DNA from: Eurosta solidaginis
Lineage: Eukaryota > Arthropoda > Insecta > Diptera > Tephritidae
Direction: 5' to 3'
DNA length: 64,000 bases
NCBI RefSeq assembly: GCF_040869045.1
Contig: NC_090319.1
Span: 240,181,832-240,245,831, forward strand
In this document: positions 11,830-24,207 of the stretch, piece by piece
Layout: each line of letters opens with the position of its first letter
How positions within the stretch are numbered: the first letter of the stretch is position 1
Notes under the pieces: generated by a model
Told to the model about the DNA's origin: nothing
What the model saw: only the letters and a program-made list of their open reading frames with translations
The model's database searches: none
Program-made: the position numbers and the translations under genes

Positions 11830-12845
11830 GATTGCACCTTATCAGGGCGTCTTGAGACGTGGTAAATCTACTATTGACCAGATCTTCATGAAACGCCAGA
11901 TCGTGGAGAAGACTCATGATAAGAGAACCGACTCTCACCATATTTTGTTCCACTTCAAAACAGTCTTTGACAGTGGGAAAAAAGGCTGCTTGTATGCTGC
12001 TATGTCTGAATTTAAGTTCCCTGCAAATTTAGTAAGCCTCTTCCAAATGACGTTGAACAACACCTGCAGTTCTATTAGGATTGGGAAGGACCTCTCCACT
12101 TGAAACTTAACGAGGCTTCAGACAAGGCGACTGACTGCCTTTCGTGCGATTTTTTTTACCATTATTCTGGAGAAGATACCCTGTAGAAAAAAATGTTAAC
12201 TGCTAAAAAAACTTAATAATATTTCATTTTTGTGGATTTATGCAAAAATACTTACTTCGTGTTAACTACAAAAAGTTATGTAATTTTAAGTCAGAAAATG
12301 ATTTGTCAGAACAAATTTTAAAATAAAGACAGTTTTTTCTTTTGCATGTAATTTTTTGGACTTTAGTTCTTCTTGCGAAACTATATGAAAATAATTGTTT
12401 CCTCTCCATCTCCCAGATGTTATTTAACGCATCTCAAATAAAAGTAACTGTTATTGGTTATTGGAAACCAACTTGTAGTTAGCTCGAAGTTAGATTCTTT
12501 TAATGCTGCTTAATTCTAGCAGGAGTACTAAATCGTGACAGTACAATCTATTATAAGAACGTACAATTGATGGCTTCTGCTAGCCTTAACAAACGCGCTT
12601 AACAAAGGTGGCAAAAAATGGGCCTTGCGCAAAATGAGGATAAGACGAAGTACTGCGGTCATTTAGAAAGAATCAGAGAATGAGACTGTGAAGGACTTTG
12701 TCTATCCGGGAATCAAAAACATTGTCAGCTTAGAAACCAAATGCAGAACAATTCTTGCCAACAAGTGCTCTTTTGGACTGAGTAGGAAATTGAAACAAAG
12801 ATCAAATATATATGTGTGATATAAATAAGGCTTTATAAAAACGGA
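11830..12845 (+). pseudogene. RTE-clade non-LTR reverse transcriptase fragments
   Basis: Two plus-strand pieces. 11840-12160 encodes an RT palm fragment with the GKSTIDQIF motif and a damaged catalytic-region HHILFHFKTVFDS. 12600-12845 encodes a downstream segment with a KDFVYPGIK motif and LANKCSFGLSRKLK, typical of the RTE group after the RT core. The 430 bp between them is unrecognised AT-rich DNA, so either an insertion or decay removed the YADD portion. Several stops. No endonuclease is seen nearby. Confidence 0.6.
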
Positions 12846-13011
12846 TTCGATGATGAGGATGCAAATAAGATTTGATAAGATAAAAAAAGCAAATAAATAC
12901 AAGGCGCGATATACCTCAAAGAAGATTTATATAGCATTCACATTGAGCCATAAAATTGAAATTTTATTATAAGTTTGTGGGGCGGGATTTACATATTTTA
13001 TGCTGATTTCG
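12846..13011. other. Unassigned DNA
   Basis: Nothing recognised between the RTE fragment and the SINE remnant. Confidence 0.4.
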
Positions 13012-13110
13012 AATGGCACCTGCAAGCTGATGAGCTTTCGCTGAAAAGCTTTTCAAGGCGTAAATATGCTCGGTGTGATTGCCAACAACTGCTGAAGGCG
13101 ATCCCCGCCT
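13012..13110 (-). repeat. Diverged SINE body fragment
   Basis: The stretch with GAAAAGCTTTTCAAGGCGTA, ATATGCTCGGTGTGATTGCC and AACTGCTGAAGGCGATCCCC matches, with divergence, the body of the minus-strand SINE at 36060-36130 (equivalent TTTTTAATGCAGAAATACAC and GCCGAGGGGCGACCCC). The tRNA-like head is not present. This is an old remnant identified only by comparison within the window. Confidence 0.5.
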
Positions 13111-14519
13111 CGGTTCATAATCATTCCAAATAGATGTTTTATTAATAGCATGTCCGCATGAATAGTGAAATTTACCCAGGAGCCAAGCCATTTTTCTCAG
13201 TGTATGTATGCATTTGTGGTTGTATACATTTACCTGGGAAGCATTGTTACTTCTAATTCATTCGTTAACATTTATGATAGGAGTTGCAGTGGAGGCGTGA
13301 TGAAATTAACGCCGTCGGTGGCATAGACTTAAAATGCACCATTTGAATGTGATTAAAGATTATGTCGCAAATACTCATCGAGCATTTAACAAATAGTACG
13401 TGAAATTGTTGCACGTTCATTGGTAGGCAGTGGCTAGTCATCCTCATCAATCGTCAAACTTGTCTTTGCGAGTTCAGCACAAACAACTGGTCTTTTGTAG
13501 ATTTAAATGAATGGATGGTTAAAGTTTGTGACAAAGGTTGCTAACGGCCGAATCGTGGGTTGATAGTTTCGTAGAACAAGCAGTGCAGCGCGTTTTCCGT
13601 AAAATAATATTAGGATATCTTTGTCATTAACAATAACTGCTGCCTAAACATGGTCATCACTGTTATCTGGAGTCAGGAAGGTGGCTAAAATTCTGTTACG
13701 TTTGTTATTTAGATCGAGTAGTTCACATTTGTTTAAAGTTGCATAAAGAGTTGCGTAAGAACGTATTGTACTTAATTCGTTATTTATTATATTTATATAA
13801 TTACCTTATGGGCCAATATCTATGTTATAAAATAACTCTGTAGCGAATACTAGATCTTAAAACTTTGGCACTCCTACCGTTGTGGGTATAGATATGTGGT
13901 GATAATAGACTCGGTCACAATATATGCTCCACTGTTTTGTCGTGCTGCTTATACTTCCAACATCTGTTACAGGGACGATCACGTACAAGTCAAAATATCT
14001 CGCTGCCCTGTGAGATATGAGAGTATGTTTACGAGTGTACTCTTTTACCACTATTGATAATTTAGCTGCTTAAATTACTGTGTCAATTCTTCCAATTAAA
14101 TGAGAAAAATTTAATATTGAGTGGAATGTAAAATTTTTATTAAAAAATTCACACTTGTTACTATTTTGCATTGATCACCTGATATGAAACTTCTTACTCT
14201 CTGAGAGCGCGCGAAATATGCCATTATCCTTAAAATCAAATTTGGAAATTTTAAAATAACTTTTGGGGTATTTAACGTGATAATGGTTTAATCTATGATT
14301 TTCACCGAAATTTTACTCAAACTGGTCAAATAGAGTATCAATAAACGCGAATACAAGTCCGAACAAAAAATAACTCTTTTTCACCCGTTAAAAATGTATC
14401 CGTGACAACACTTTTCATCCATAGGCTGCACACGAAACGGTTTCGGGTAGTAACTTTCGAATGGTGAAAAAGTTGGACTTTTAATATTCTTATTAATATG
14501 CTTGGATGAATAAAGTAGA
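13111..14519. other. Unassigned intergenic DNA
   Basis: No supported gene. A GC-moderate stretch at 13857-14050 weakly resembles, on the minus strand, the Cys-rich end of LOA-type ORF2 as seen near 60480-60545, but the similarity is too faint to annotate. Confidence 0.4.
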
Positions 14520-14910
14520 GATATACGCCGCCGATTAGGGTCGTTTTTCGCACGCCGCGGCCGAATATCAAAACTATCGGCGCGGCGGCGGCGGCGGCGG
14601 CGTCCGGTGCTTTACTATATTTTCTACTCGTTTAAAACTGTTTAGGTCATTTATTGTTCATGTCGAAAATTGGTCGGATATGGTTGAAAGTGGTGTCAAC
14701 GGATGCGCATCACTGCCAGTTATAAGAAACTAATTGACAAATTTAAATCTTTCTAACTGTTCAAAATTTAATTAAAAAAAACAGGCGCTTTCAAGATCAG
14801 CTTAACACGGACTTTGCATCACCCAATTCACCAAGTTATTAAAACAAAACACTAATAGAAAAGTTATATATCTAATAAATTTATATGCTTACTTTGCATA
14901 TCTTTTTTTT
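14520..14910 (+). repeat. GGC-core repeat, copy 1
   Basis: It begins with TACGCCGCCGATTAGGGTCG, then TTTTTCGCACGCCGCGGCCG, then a GGCGCGGCGGCGGCGG run (14578-14602), and continues through ACTCGTTTAAAACTG to TTTATATGCTTACTTTGCAT. The same order of blocks occurs at 62410-63325, so this is a dispersed family rather than a local microsatellite. No coding capacity. Copy 1 lacks the Jockey-derived and SINE-like inserts found in copy 2. Confidence 0.65.
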
Positions 14911-16562
14911 TTTCAAAAAGTTAATAATGAACAATGAATTCAAATAAAATGACCCAAGGTGAACATGTTTTCAAATTGTCCTCAAGTTGCTAAAAAATGC
15001 AAATTAACCAAAAAAGGTGCCGATTTAAAAAAATGTATATTGCGATTCGCTTAAATAATAAGCGAAATCAGTGACGCAAAATCCTTTAGTAGGTTCTAGG
15101 GGTATACACACTCCTTTGAAATGATTCTTACCTCATACTTAGTTGAGGATATATGTGCGTATAAGGGTTTGAAAAATTACTTGGGCTTACATTCAAACAT
15201 CTGTTATCTATTTGCGAAACTATACAATAGGGTCTGAAATGTTAATTTTGATTTTCACACTTAATCCTTCAACACCCAAGTCTCCCGGTTTGAGATTTCC
15301 TAAAGTTGGCGGCCCTACCCAAAACTAGTTCCTTGGAGTGATTCACATTGATTATAGCTTATCAACCAAGTTTAAATATCACCTACACGTTACGGCTCCT
15401 TTTACAAATGTGAATATGTAGGCACATATATTTACCAGGTGAGGCTTTGTCCTTCGCAAGAACACTCAAAGTGGTGAAGGTTTCCTTCCCTTTCCCTAGA
15501 CAGTCGAACTAAGGACCATAACGTAGTGGACAGTCGACCTAATCTGAAAACTGAAGCTACGCGGTCATCCATAATGAGCTCTTATATCATAAGGCTGGAA
15601 AACAGAAGTTAACATCTTTCAACTTAAAATCGGTCGACTTTCATTCAAAAATATCGTTTTGATTTAACGAAGACTATTGAAATCAATATTGTGAACAAAA
15701 ACGTCTGCAAACTTTGGTCTACATTTTAAAAATTTTATCCAGGGTCCTTATACAATTTTAATTATATAGATATGCCGAAGATTATACGATTTTCACCCAT
15801 TACGCAATGACATCCACTTAGAGTGCTTATGATTTCGAGGGCGGCATCTTTGGCCGAATAGTCACTCCCTAACATTTCAAGGTGTTTCTCTGGTGTAGCT
15901 CGGCAGCATAGCGCAACAAAATCATCCGTTGGAAAGTCTTTGGAGCTACACCTAGAGCTTTTAGGAAAGTGACGTCAACGAAGGTATGAGTTCGAAGTCG
16001 CAGTCCTATAGCTTCTGTGCTGGTATATAGTGTGAGGGTCAGGAGGCGTGGTAGAGGCTGGTGGTAGGGATTGGTACTGTTCGCACATCGGGAATAGCTC
16101 TTAAAAACAGCCGAAACAGCTGGAGGCGCCCTGTACCACGAGAGTCATGAGTATTAAAAGACCATTAATAGGAACCGTAAGTCGCCTTTGTGTGTGGCCG
16201 CCGAGGAGCCACAAATGATTTAAAGGAATTGTGTTCGCGACGATTATTAGGAGTTAACCCTAGGTGAAACTACGCATTGCACGAGATATACAGACAAAAG
16301 TGTGACTATTTTATGTATCTCTATTTCTTTTCAGCCGACGCAGCAGTACCAATTCCAAAGACCGGGGTTAGGTTCGAAGCCTCTCTGGAGTAAGCGAACG
16401 AGGGACAATCCCTCAGCAAGGAGCTACTCCTAAAAATGTTTGAATGGTCTGCGAGATCTTGTGGCAAAACCCCCGGATCTTTCCGAAATGGCCAACACGT
16501 TGATTTCCTTAAATAAATAAAAACAAAACCTTTCCTAAATATTATTTTTTTAAGTAGTAAGA
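14911..16562. other. Unassigned DNA between two GC-rich blocks
   Basis: No gene is recognised. The part from about 15840 to 16450 is higher in GC than its neighbours and looks like old retroelement or spacer DNA, but no domain can be identified on either strand. It lies between the GGC core at 14578-14602 and an inverted GCC block at 16563-16607. Confidence 0.35.
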
Positions 16563-16607
16563 ACACCGGCGTAAGCCGGCGCGCCGCCTACGCCGCCGCC
16601 GCCGATA
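16563..16607 (-). repeat. GCC-rich block, inverted relative to 14578-14602
   Basis: The words GGCGCGCCGCCTACGCCGCC and GCCGCCGCCGATAAAG occur here. Their reverse complement, TTATCGGCGGCGGCGGCG, resembles TATCGGCGCGGCGGCGGCGG at 14574. The two could be the ends of one 2-kb element or two independent members of the same GC-rich family. Confidence 0.45.
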
Positions 16608-17064
16608 AAGTGATCGACGTAAACCTCAAGAATAAAGGCTATGTCTAAGATAAATTGTACGTATAAGAATATATAGGTACGTGTAGCAATATATATGTTA
16701 GTATAGGTTAACGCAACATGTTCCATTAACTGCTTTTTGCGGACGACAACGCAGATACTTCACCAAGTTTTATCTCTTTGCGTTCGTTAAAATAACAGTG
16801 GATCCAGTTTGGTAATAACTTGTAAATGTTTTGCGTCTTTTATTGCATGCGGGTATGCATAAACGTTATGGTCGCTCCAAAGCGAAGAAGCGGGTAGGCG
16901 TCTCATTGTTATCTTATGGCGGTGTTAAAATATTAAAGCAAAGCAACGAGGATCGAAATATCTTGGAAATTCACCAGAGTGTCATATTAATGTAAAATTT
17001 TAAATTTGAGTTGTTTCCATGGCTTCCAATATATAATTTCATTGAAGTTGTAAACACATTGCCG

Positions 17065-17370
17065 GGCGATGACGATCTTCGCCGCGTCGGACGCTGACAT
17101 TTCTCAACTTACGACCAGATATTTCGCCTACACGAAACACAATACCGGACAAAATTTTCTGACGATTTTTATTCAGAGTTGCCATATACAGAAATAAAGA
17201 TGAAAACAATTAAAAGTTATTTAATTCTTTGCTTTAGCACTTGACTGTTAAATCACGCCCAAAATGTTCAGAGCTGTATGGAGAGACACGTTTAGTTTCC
17301 AGGAATCTCTTAATCATTATAATCCTTTAATTTAAAAAATACAGATTACATATATACGGCGTACGTTACT
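17065..17370 (+). repeat. Dispersed repeat shared with 31075-31360
   Basis: Blocks shared with 31075-31360 in the same order and orientation include GACATTT, AGAAATAAAGATGAAA, TTAATTCTTTGCTTTAGCAC, CACGCCCAAAA, CCTTTAATTTAAAAAATACA, and a CGGCGTACGTTAC-like end. Length is about 300 bp with clear divergence. No open frame or terminal repeat is evident. Family unknown. Confidence 0.65.
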
Positions 17371-18559
17371 GACGTGTTTGAAAAAACTTAAATTTAGCAA
17401 ATGTTTGTGCTAATTAGCTTTTGGCATTTAATCAGGGGTGGATTCCTAACCCCCAAGGAGCATGTATTTTGTCCAGCCATTTGAGTTGTTTAAAATTTGT
17501 AACCGAACATTATATACTCAGCTGAGGACTTCTATTGTTCAGTTCATTTAGTTTCAGTTTGTTGACAATACATATTATCAAATGTGGACGTAATTGGTAA
17601 AGAATTTACAACTATTTTAGAAATATCCCACTTTATAAAAGAAATGAATTAACCGATTTTTTTACGATAGGGCAAATCCTCTTCCAGTTATGGCTCCCAA
17701 AACGTAGAATACGAAAAAAAATATTTTTAAATCTTACTATTTCTTATTACAATAGTATTTTGGAAGTAAAATAACATTGATATAAAACTATTTTTTGCAT
17801 ATATATTACCTATTATATTCGCCTACGGTGGGCAAGGTCTTTAATCGACTTCGTCCATTTTTGGCGACAATATTTGGGGTTATTAGAAAAATATGTGTAC
17901 CGAATTTTGTCAACTTGAACTTTAAATGATTTCTCTAAATCATTGCAAGTGAAGCTTAATTTACTGTTGGTATTGGGTAGTATTCGTTTAGATAGAATTT
18001 ACAATGAAAAAACACGTCCTTCGCGAAGACTTTTTGTGTTTTGTCCCTGTTGTTGACGTAACCGGTACGGGTCTCGCAAATACTTTGTTGACAACATTGA
18101 GGATGCTTGGAGTGAATCTTGAGTACATGAAAGCATAACGTACGTCCCGATTCAAAACATAATTTCATAGCCCTTTCGATTCATATACTCGCTTTATTAA
18201 GAGAAAAAAAAGATCTGCATAGATATCGAGTAAATTTACCCTTCGAGATCAATTTAGACCTGCATTTTTACAAGATCACGATTAAAAATAGTTCTTAAAT
18301 AGTTATTTGAAGATGTATATAGATCTCCTCAAGATCTAGATAGATTTTCCCAAAATCAATGTAGATCTAATTCTGAAAGTTTTTTTGGATCCTTTTGGTC
18401 ACATGTAGAACTACATATGTAAATCTATTCGAAATCTTTGCCTTACTGGGTTATTTGATGGTTTTCGGTCTTTGAGTGAAAACGTGGCACCAGAGCATGT
18501 GTTCTTTTAATATAGAATCAATTATTATAATTAGGATTTTTTAGGGTATGATGGAGTTC
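17371..18559. other. Unassigned AT-rich DNA
   Basis: No supported gene. Between 18200 and 18440 the words AGATCT and TAGAT recur in imperfect form, a weak degenerate tandem pattern. Confidence 0.4.
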
Positions 18560-19516
18560 GATCGATGACCGGAGAATTGAAAAGTTGTGTGGCTATTGTG
18601 AGAAAGTCAGGTTTGAATGCCCCCACCTGCATTTTGCAAATCATCATCTAAACCAGGCCATCTGCTACGCGAGTGACATCCCGCCCATCCGAAACTGCTT
18701 AGGAACGCCGAAACTAATTATTTCGTTGACAGTGCTGTAGCCGATATTCTGCTTAACGAAGAGTTTAAGCGTTAATTTGCAAGAAGAAGAGTGTGATCTG
18801 AGCCGATGTGTTCAATACGTGAATGACATTCATGAAGAAATCATGCTTTCCAAAGCTGACAAAGTTTTCGGAGAGATGTTCAAATCAGCCACTCATATTG
18901 CAAATTTTATTGGTACTGGTTTACTGTTCTCCGAAGTGACGGAAATCCTGAAGAGTACTAGAGGCGTTCTATTTTTATCCGATTCCTGGATAAGTACTCA
19001 GCAGAGCTTGAGTCAGGATTTTTGGAGCACCGCGAACTGCTTTCCAAAATACAGAACATTATTCCAGCATGGTGTGCAGGAATGAAAGATGAGGAATTGG
19101 ATAACACCATTCAGATTTTCGAAAAAGAGTAGCCAATGAAGTCACTGGGTCGACTAAAGAGTTTAAGTCTAAGTTGAAGATGTGGAGGAGGTAATATTTA
19201 TTAACACATTCGAACATGAAAAATTGTGACCCGTTACTTATTACAGGTTCTTTTCTAACGTACCTGCAGAAAACCGCCCGGAAACCTTTATTGAACCTCT
19301 GGACGTTAGTGATATGCAGTTTTACATACAAATGTACAGTTTTCTCAGTAGCTCTTCTTTACGGAGAGTAAAAACCTATTTGCGTAATAAAAATGGAGAA
19401 GAACGGTTGAATGGATTGGCACTGTTGAATAATCACAGAGATATGGAAGTTACTATTGACCACCAGATACTGGATATTCTGGCAATAAAAGGAAGGAAAA
19501 TTAATATTAGTCTTTA
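18560..19516 (+). pseudogene. hAT-family transposase, C-terminal half (pseudogene)
   Basis: Broken plus-strand frames match the later part of hAT transposases of the type related to ZMYM1/52-kDa repressor proteins. An N-terminal piece near 18600-18700 contains the catalytic-domain tail. 18777-18960 holds the insertion-domain motif DLSRCVQYVND. 18990-19130 in another frame carries FLEHRELLSKIQNIIPAWC. 19260-19516 gives the dimerisation domain with SLRRVKTYLRNKNGEERLNG and a natural stop at 19515. Frameshifts near 18960 and 19090, plus a stop after 19130, rule out function. Terminal inverted repeats were not found. Confidence 0.8.
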
Positions 19517-20580
19517 GGTTATGTATTTAGGTAAATTGATCTGGCGTTATCTTGTAATCATTTGTAGTAATGACCATCATTACTCGACAATTATTGTAAT
19601 GATAGAAGTATAAAAATGACAGTAAGTCCGTAACGTTATATATATCAACGCCTTCATTCGAAAATTTATGTATAAATTGCAAATATATAATAATTGTACT
19701 GTCTACTGTGTATGTATATATGAGTGAGTTTTTGTTATTCATACCTCCGATTATTTTCTTCCCATTTTTGCTGTGAATGTTCTATTACAGATTTCAGAAA
19801 CCATGCCATGTTTTTCATCATCGCCCGGCGGCGACGATAGTAATTAGGGGGGGTTACGGCTGTCTATTTAAATTATTTCATATCGTTTCACTACAAAACC
19901 ATTATTTACCACTTATGATTTATCACTATATATTTTTACAACACTTTGCCTTTTTATACATTTTAGTAAGTTTTTATCCGCTTACCTGCTGATTTATTCG
20001 AAAATAATAAAAAACGCATGGATTTCTTCGCATTTTTTGGCGAATTTTAGGCAGCCTATAGCCATTTGATATTTAAGACCCATTCTTGGAAACTAATAGG
20101 GAGATATGAATGTTTCATATCTAGCCATTGGTGCTATTTTGGTACACGTAGATAGATGGCGCTATTTCGTTTAATTGTTTGGACTACATACCACTTTAAA
20201 AATTCAAAGTAATGTTTAGAAATAAATGTCTTTTAAGATAAACTAAAAACTTAAATCAAAAATTATATTTTCTTTATATATTAAAACGCTTTTCTATGGA
20301 GAGAGTTTAAGCCTATCCATCGAAATTACAAACTTGAGTACTCTTTAACACATCCTTCACAATATATCCCATAAGTTTAATGATTCAAGTGCTTGTAAAA
20401 TATCATACATTTTACAAAAATAACATACTTGGTCTTGATGACAAAAACTAATATAATAATTATTTACAGACCAGTAAAACCAAACATAACATTAGATATT
20501 TTAGTTGCTGCAAAGAGTACTCTTCTTTTCTAATTTATATGCGTCATAAGCTTGCATTCCCTGCCCGAGGTTTTAATATA
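19517..20580. other. Unassigned AT-rich DNA
   Basis: No supported gene. Probably the 3' noncoding part of the hAT element followed by unknown sequence. Confidence 0.4.
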
Positions 20581-20705
20581 ACGGCCTGGTAGCACGCTCC
20601 GCCTACCAAACCGAAGATCCTGTGTCCAACTCAAGGGCAAAGCAACATCAAATATTTAGACACTAGTTTTTCAAATAGAAACAAGTTTTTCCAAGCGGGC
20701 TTGAC
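20581..20705 (+). repeat. tRNA-headed SINE, truncated
   Basis: The head ACGGCCTGGTAGCACGCTCC is an A-box-like motif and a degraded GTGTCCAACTC B-box follows at about 20634. AAGCAACATCAAA, a TTTTTCAAATAGAAACAAG-like block and CCAAGCGGGCTTGACCCC follow. The same order occurs at 39325-39470 (+) and 35945-36254 (-). The body past AGCGGG is absent and a foldback element begins, so this is a fragment. Confidence 0.65.
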
Positions 20706-20711
20706 CCCTTT

Positions 20712-21440
20712 TTTTATCCTTCGAAATACAGCCGAAAAGGTTTTTTCGTTGTAACTTGGTTATTTGACGTCCGATTTTTAAAATTGGTATGTCATTATTT
20801 TGGCCTTGAGAAGTTTCAAATTTAAGTTAATGTCCTTTTAAGCTATAAAGTCGTTTTCACATGATTAGGTCAGCTAACAAAGTTGTAGTCAATTAGGAAG
20901 TCAAGGTAAATAAGTGGCTCAAACCTGTTGTTTCGTATTTATAATAATAACACTATACGACAAAATCAACTGTTTTTCTGGGTATTGGACAAAATCCACT
21001 TTTTTTTGGAGATTGAGGCTTAAGTAAGAAAAGTACTATCTCCGTTTTTCGAAGTTAGCCTCCAAAATATAGATATCGGCTTTTTAAGTTCGAAATTTTA
21101 TTTTTTTTGTTATCGCGCTCAGCAAATTGAAAAAGTAAAAATATGCTCATGGTCCACTCTTTTCCTTATTTGAAGGGCTGAAGTTTGTTTTTTTTTTTTT
21201 TTTTTGAGAAATTTAGTATAGCAGCTGTTATACGAAGTGAAAAGTCAGACTTCTGACTACATTCGGACTCTGACTTTTGAAAAAAGAATAATTTAGGGGG
21301 GTTACATCTTTGTTAGCTGACCTAATCATGTGAAAACGACTGCTTAGCTTAAAAGGGCATTAAACCGAAAAACGGAACGACGTCAAATAATCAAGTTACA
21401 ACGAAAAAACCTTTTCAGCTGTATTTCGAAGGATGAAAAA
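20712..21440. mobile_element. Foldback element with ~140-170-bp inverted arms
   Basis: The left arm (20712-20887) and right arm (21302-21437) are inverted copies. For example ATCCTTCGAAATACAGCCGA pairs with CAGCTGTATTTCGAAGGAT, and GATTAGGTCAGCTAACAAAG with its complement near 21308. The middle is AT-rich and noncoding and includes a long T run at about 21189-21206. It abuts a SINE fragment on the left. No clear target-site duplication was found. It fits a foldback or long-TIR MITE. Confidence 0.75.
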
Positions 21441-21737
21441 GAAAAAAAAATTTTCTGAAACCCTCTCAACATAACCTTTAAATTTAGGGGCGGACATTAG
21501 CAACTTATTTTCGACCCAGTCTAGTATATACGCATGCTTTACGTCTTTAAATCAAATTTTCTGGACAATTTTTTCTCTAATATCAATAACAAAAATAATT
21601 GTATAAGGCAATGTGAGCCTATCTCGCTAACTAGATACACATACATAAATAACACTGATACACAAAGCACTGCTAAAAATCCAACGTTACTAGTCTCTGT
21701 TCAAGGGCGCCTTTAAATATTCCACCTTATTAAAAAT
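21441..21737. other. Unassigned DNA
   Basis: Nothing recognised before DINE copy C. Confidence 0.4.
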
Positions 21738-23683
21738 AACAAGTAAGGAAGGTTAAGTTCGGGTGTAACCGAACATTACATACTCAGTTGAGAGCTTTGG
21801 AGACAAAATAAGGGAAACTCAGCATGTAGGAAAATTATCCTAGGGTAACCCTGGAATGTGTTTGTATGACATGTGTATCAAATGAAAGGCATTAAAAAGT
21901 ATTTTATGAGGGAGTGGGCCATAGTTCTATAGGTGGACGCCATTTAGGGATATCGCCATAAAGGTGGATCAGGGTTGACTCTAGAATTTGTTTGTACCAT
22001 ATGGGTATCAAATGAAAGGTGTTAATGAGTATTTTAAAAGGGAGTAATTCTTAGTTCCATAGGTGGACGCCGTTTCGAGATATCTCCATAAAGGTGGACC
22101 AGGGGTGACTTTAAAATGTGTTTGTAAGATATGGGTATCAAATGAAAGGTGTTAATGAGTATTTTTAAAAGGGATTGGGCCTTAGTTTTATAGGTGGACG
22201 CCGTTTAGAAATATCGCCATATAGGTGGACCAGGGGTGACTCTAGAATGTGTTTGTACGATATTGGTATCAAATTAAAGGTATTAATGAGAGTTTTAAAA
22301 GGGAGTGTTGGTAGTTGTATATGTGAAGGCGTTTTCCAGATATCGACCAAAATGTGGACCAGGGTGACCCAGAACATCACCTGTTGGATACCGCTAATTT
22401 ATTTATATATGTAATACCTGCCAAGATTTCAAGGGTTTTTTATTTCGCCCTGCAGAACTTTTTCATTTTCTTCTACTTAATATGGTAGGTGTCACAACCA
22501 TTTTACAAAGTTTTTTCTAAAGTTATATTTCGCGTCAATAAACCAATCCAATTACCATGTTTCATCCCTTTTTTCGTATTTGGTATAGAATTATGTCATT
22601 TTTTCATTTTTCGTAATTTTCGATATTGAAAAAGTGGGCGTGGTCATAGTCGGATTTCGTTCATTTTTTATACCAAGATAAAGTGAGTTCAGATAAGTAC
22701 GTGAACTAAGTTCAGTAAAGATATATCGATTTTTGCTCAAGTTGTCGTGTTAACGGCCATGCGGAAGGACACACGGACGACTGTGTATAAAAAATTGGCG
22801 TGGCTTCAACCGATTTGGCCCATTTTCACAGAAAACAGTTATCGTCATAAAATCTATGCCTCTACCAAATTTCAAAAGGATTGGTAAATTTTTGTTCGAC
22901 TTATGGCATTAAAAGTGTCCTAGACAAATTAAATGAAAAAGGGCGGAGCCACGCCCATTTTGAAATTTTCTTTTATTTTTGTATTATGTTGCACCATATC
23001 ATTACTGGAGTTGAATGTTGACATAATTTACTTATATACTGTAAAGATATTAAATTTTTTGTTAAAATGATAATTTAAAAAAATTTTTTTTTTAAGTGGG
23101 CGTGGTTCTTCCCCGTTTTTGCTAATTTTTATTAAGCGTACATATAGTAATAGGAGTAACGTTCCTGCCAAATTTCATCACGATATCTTCAACGACTGCC
23201 AAATTACAGCTTGCAAAAGTTTTAAATTACCTTCTTTTAAAAGTGGGCGCTGCCACGCCCATTGTTCAAAATTTTACTAATTTTCTATTCTGCGTCATAA
23301 TTTCAACTCACCGACCAAGTTTCATCGCGTTATCTGTCTTTGGTAATGAATTATCGCACTTTTACATTTTTCGAAATTTTCGATATCGAAAAAGTGGGCG
23401 TGGTTATAGTCCGATACCGTTCATTTTAAATAGCGACCTGAGATGAATGCTCAGGAACCTACATACAAAATTTTATCAAGATACCTCAAAATTTACTCAA
23501 GTTATCGTGTTAACGGGCAGACGGACGGACGGACGGACATGGCTGAATCAAATTTTTTTTCGATCCGGATGATTTTGATATATGGAAGTCTATATCTATC
23601 TCGATTCCTTTATACCTTTACAACCAACCGTTATCCAATCAAACTTAATATACTCTGTGAGCTCTGCTTAACTGAGTATAAAA
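21738..23683 (+). mobile_element. DINE-1/Helentron-like element, copy C
   Basis: Essentially end to end: it starts AACAAGTAAGGAAGGTTAAG and ends GCTTAACTGAGTATAAAA, whose complement is the hairpin terminus of copies A and D. About four ~130-bp satellite units lie at 21876-22400 (TATCAAATGAAAGG at 21876, 22006, 22136; the fourth near 22267). The GGACGGACGGACGGAC tetramer core is at about 23520. No coding capacity. Frames such as 23443-23691 are repeat-derived. Confidence 0.8.
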
Positions 23684-24207
23684 ACCAATAGTATTCATAT
23701 ATACTACGTTGTATATAAAAGCAATAGCAACCAAAAAGGCAATATTTAGAGACAATTTGCAAAGCGTGCAGCGGATTGAGTGGATAGAGGCATCTGCCTT
23801 AACGCCAGCAAGAATATAGATGATTTCTCAAAACTCAGCTCCCTAAAAGCTAGCTGATTTAGAAGTGAAATTCACAAACATGTACGCAGAGCCAAAAAGT
23901 TCACCTATAATCAAAGAGATCGACGTCTAAAAAAGCTTTTTGGCCGAGGGGAGCGAGACGGGACAAAACTGAAGAAATTTTTGATAGAAAATCTTCTAGA
24001 TTTTAGCTTAATTTTCTTGAGTAAAAAATATTTCTGCCGGGATAAGGAATCTTGTGTTCGAAGGAAGAATTAGAGTGGCAGGGGACGTGGGTGTATCTAG
24101 CGGGTACTAAAAATTACTTGCAATAACAAAAACCAAATATCCCAAAATATGATTCTTTTATAATTTTTTTATTAAATATAAACTAAATTGTAGTTATTTT
24201 CAAGCCA
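23684..24207. other. Unassigned DNA
   Basis: No supported gene. GATTGAGTGGATAGAGGC near 23774 is faintly tRNA-like (A box), but no B box follows. Confidence 0.35.

Noticed and set aside
13857..14051. Possible LOA C-terminal relic
   Set aside because: Similarity to the Cys-rich region near 60500 is only a few short words by eye.
23765..23830. A-box-like tRNA/SINE head
   Set aside because: No B box and no shared SINE body.
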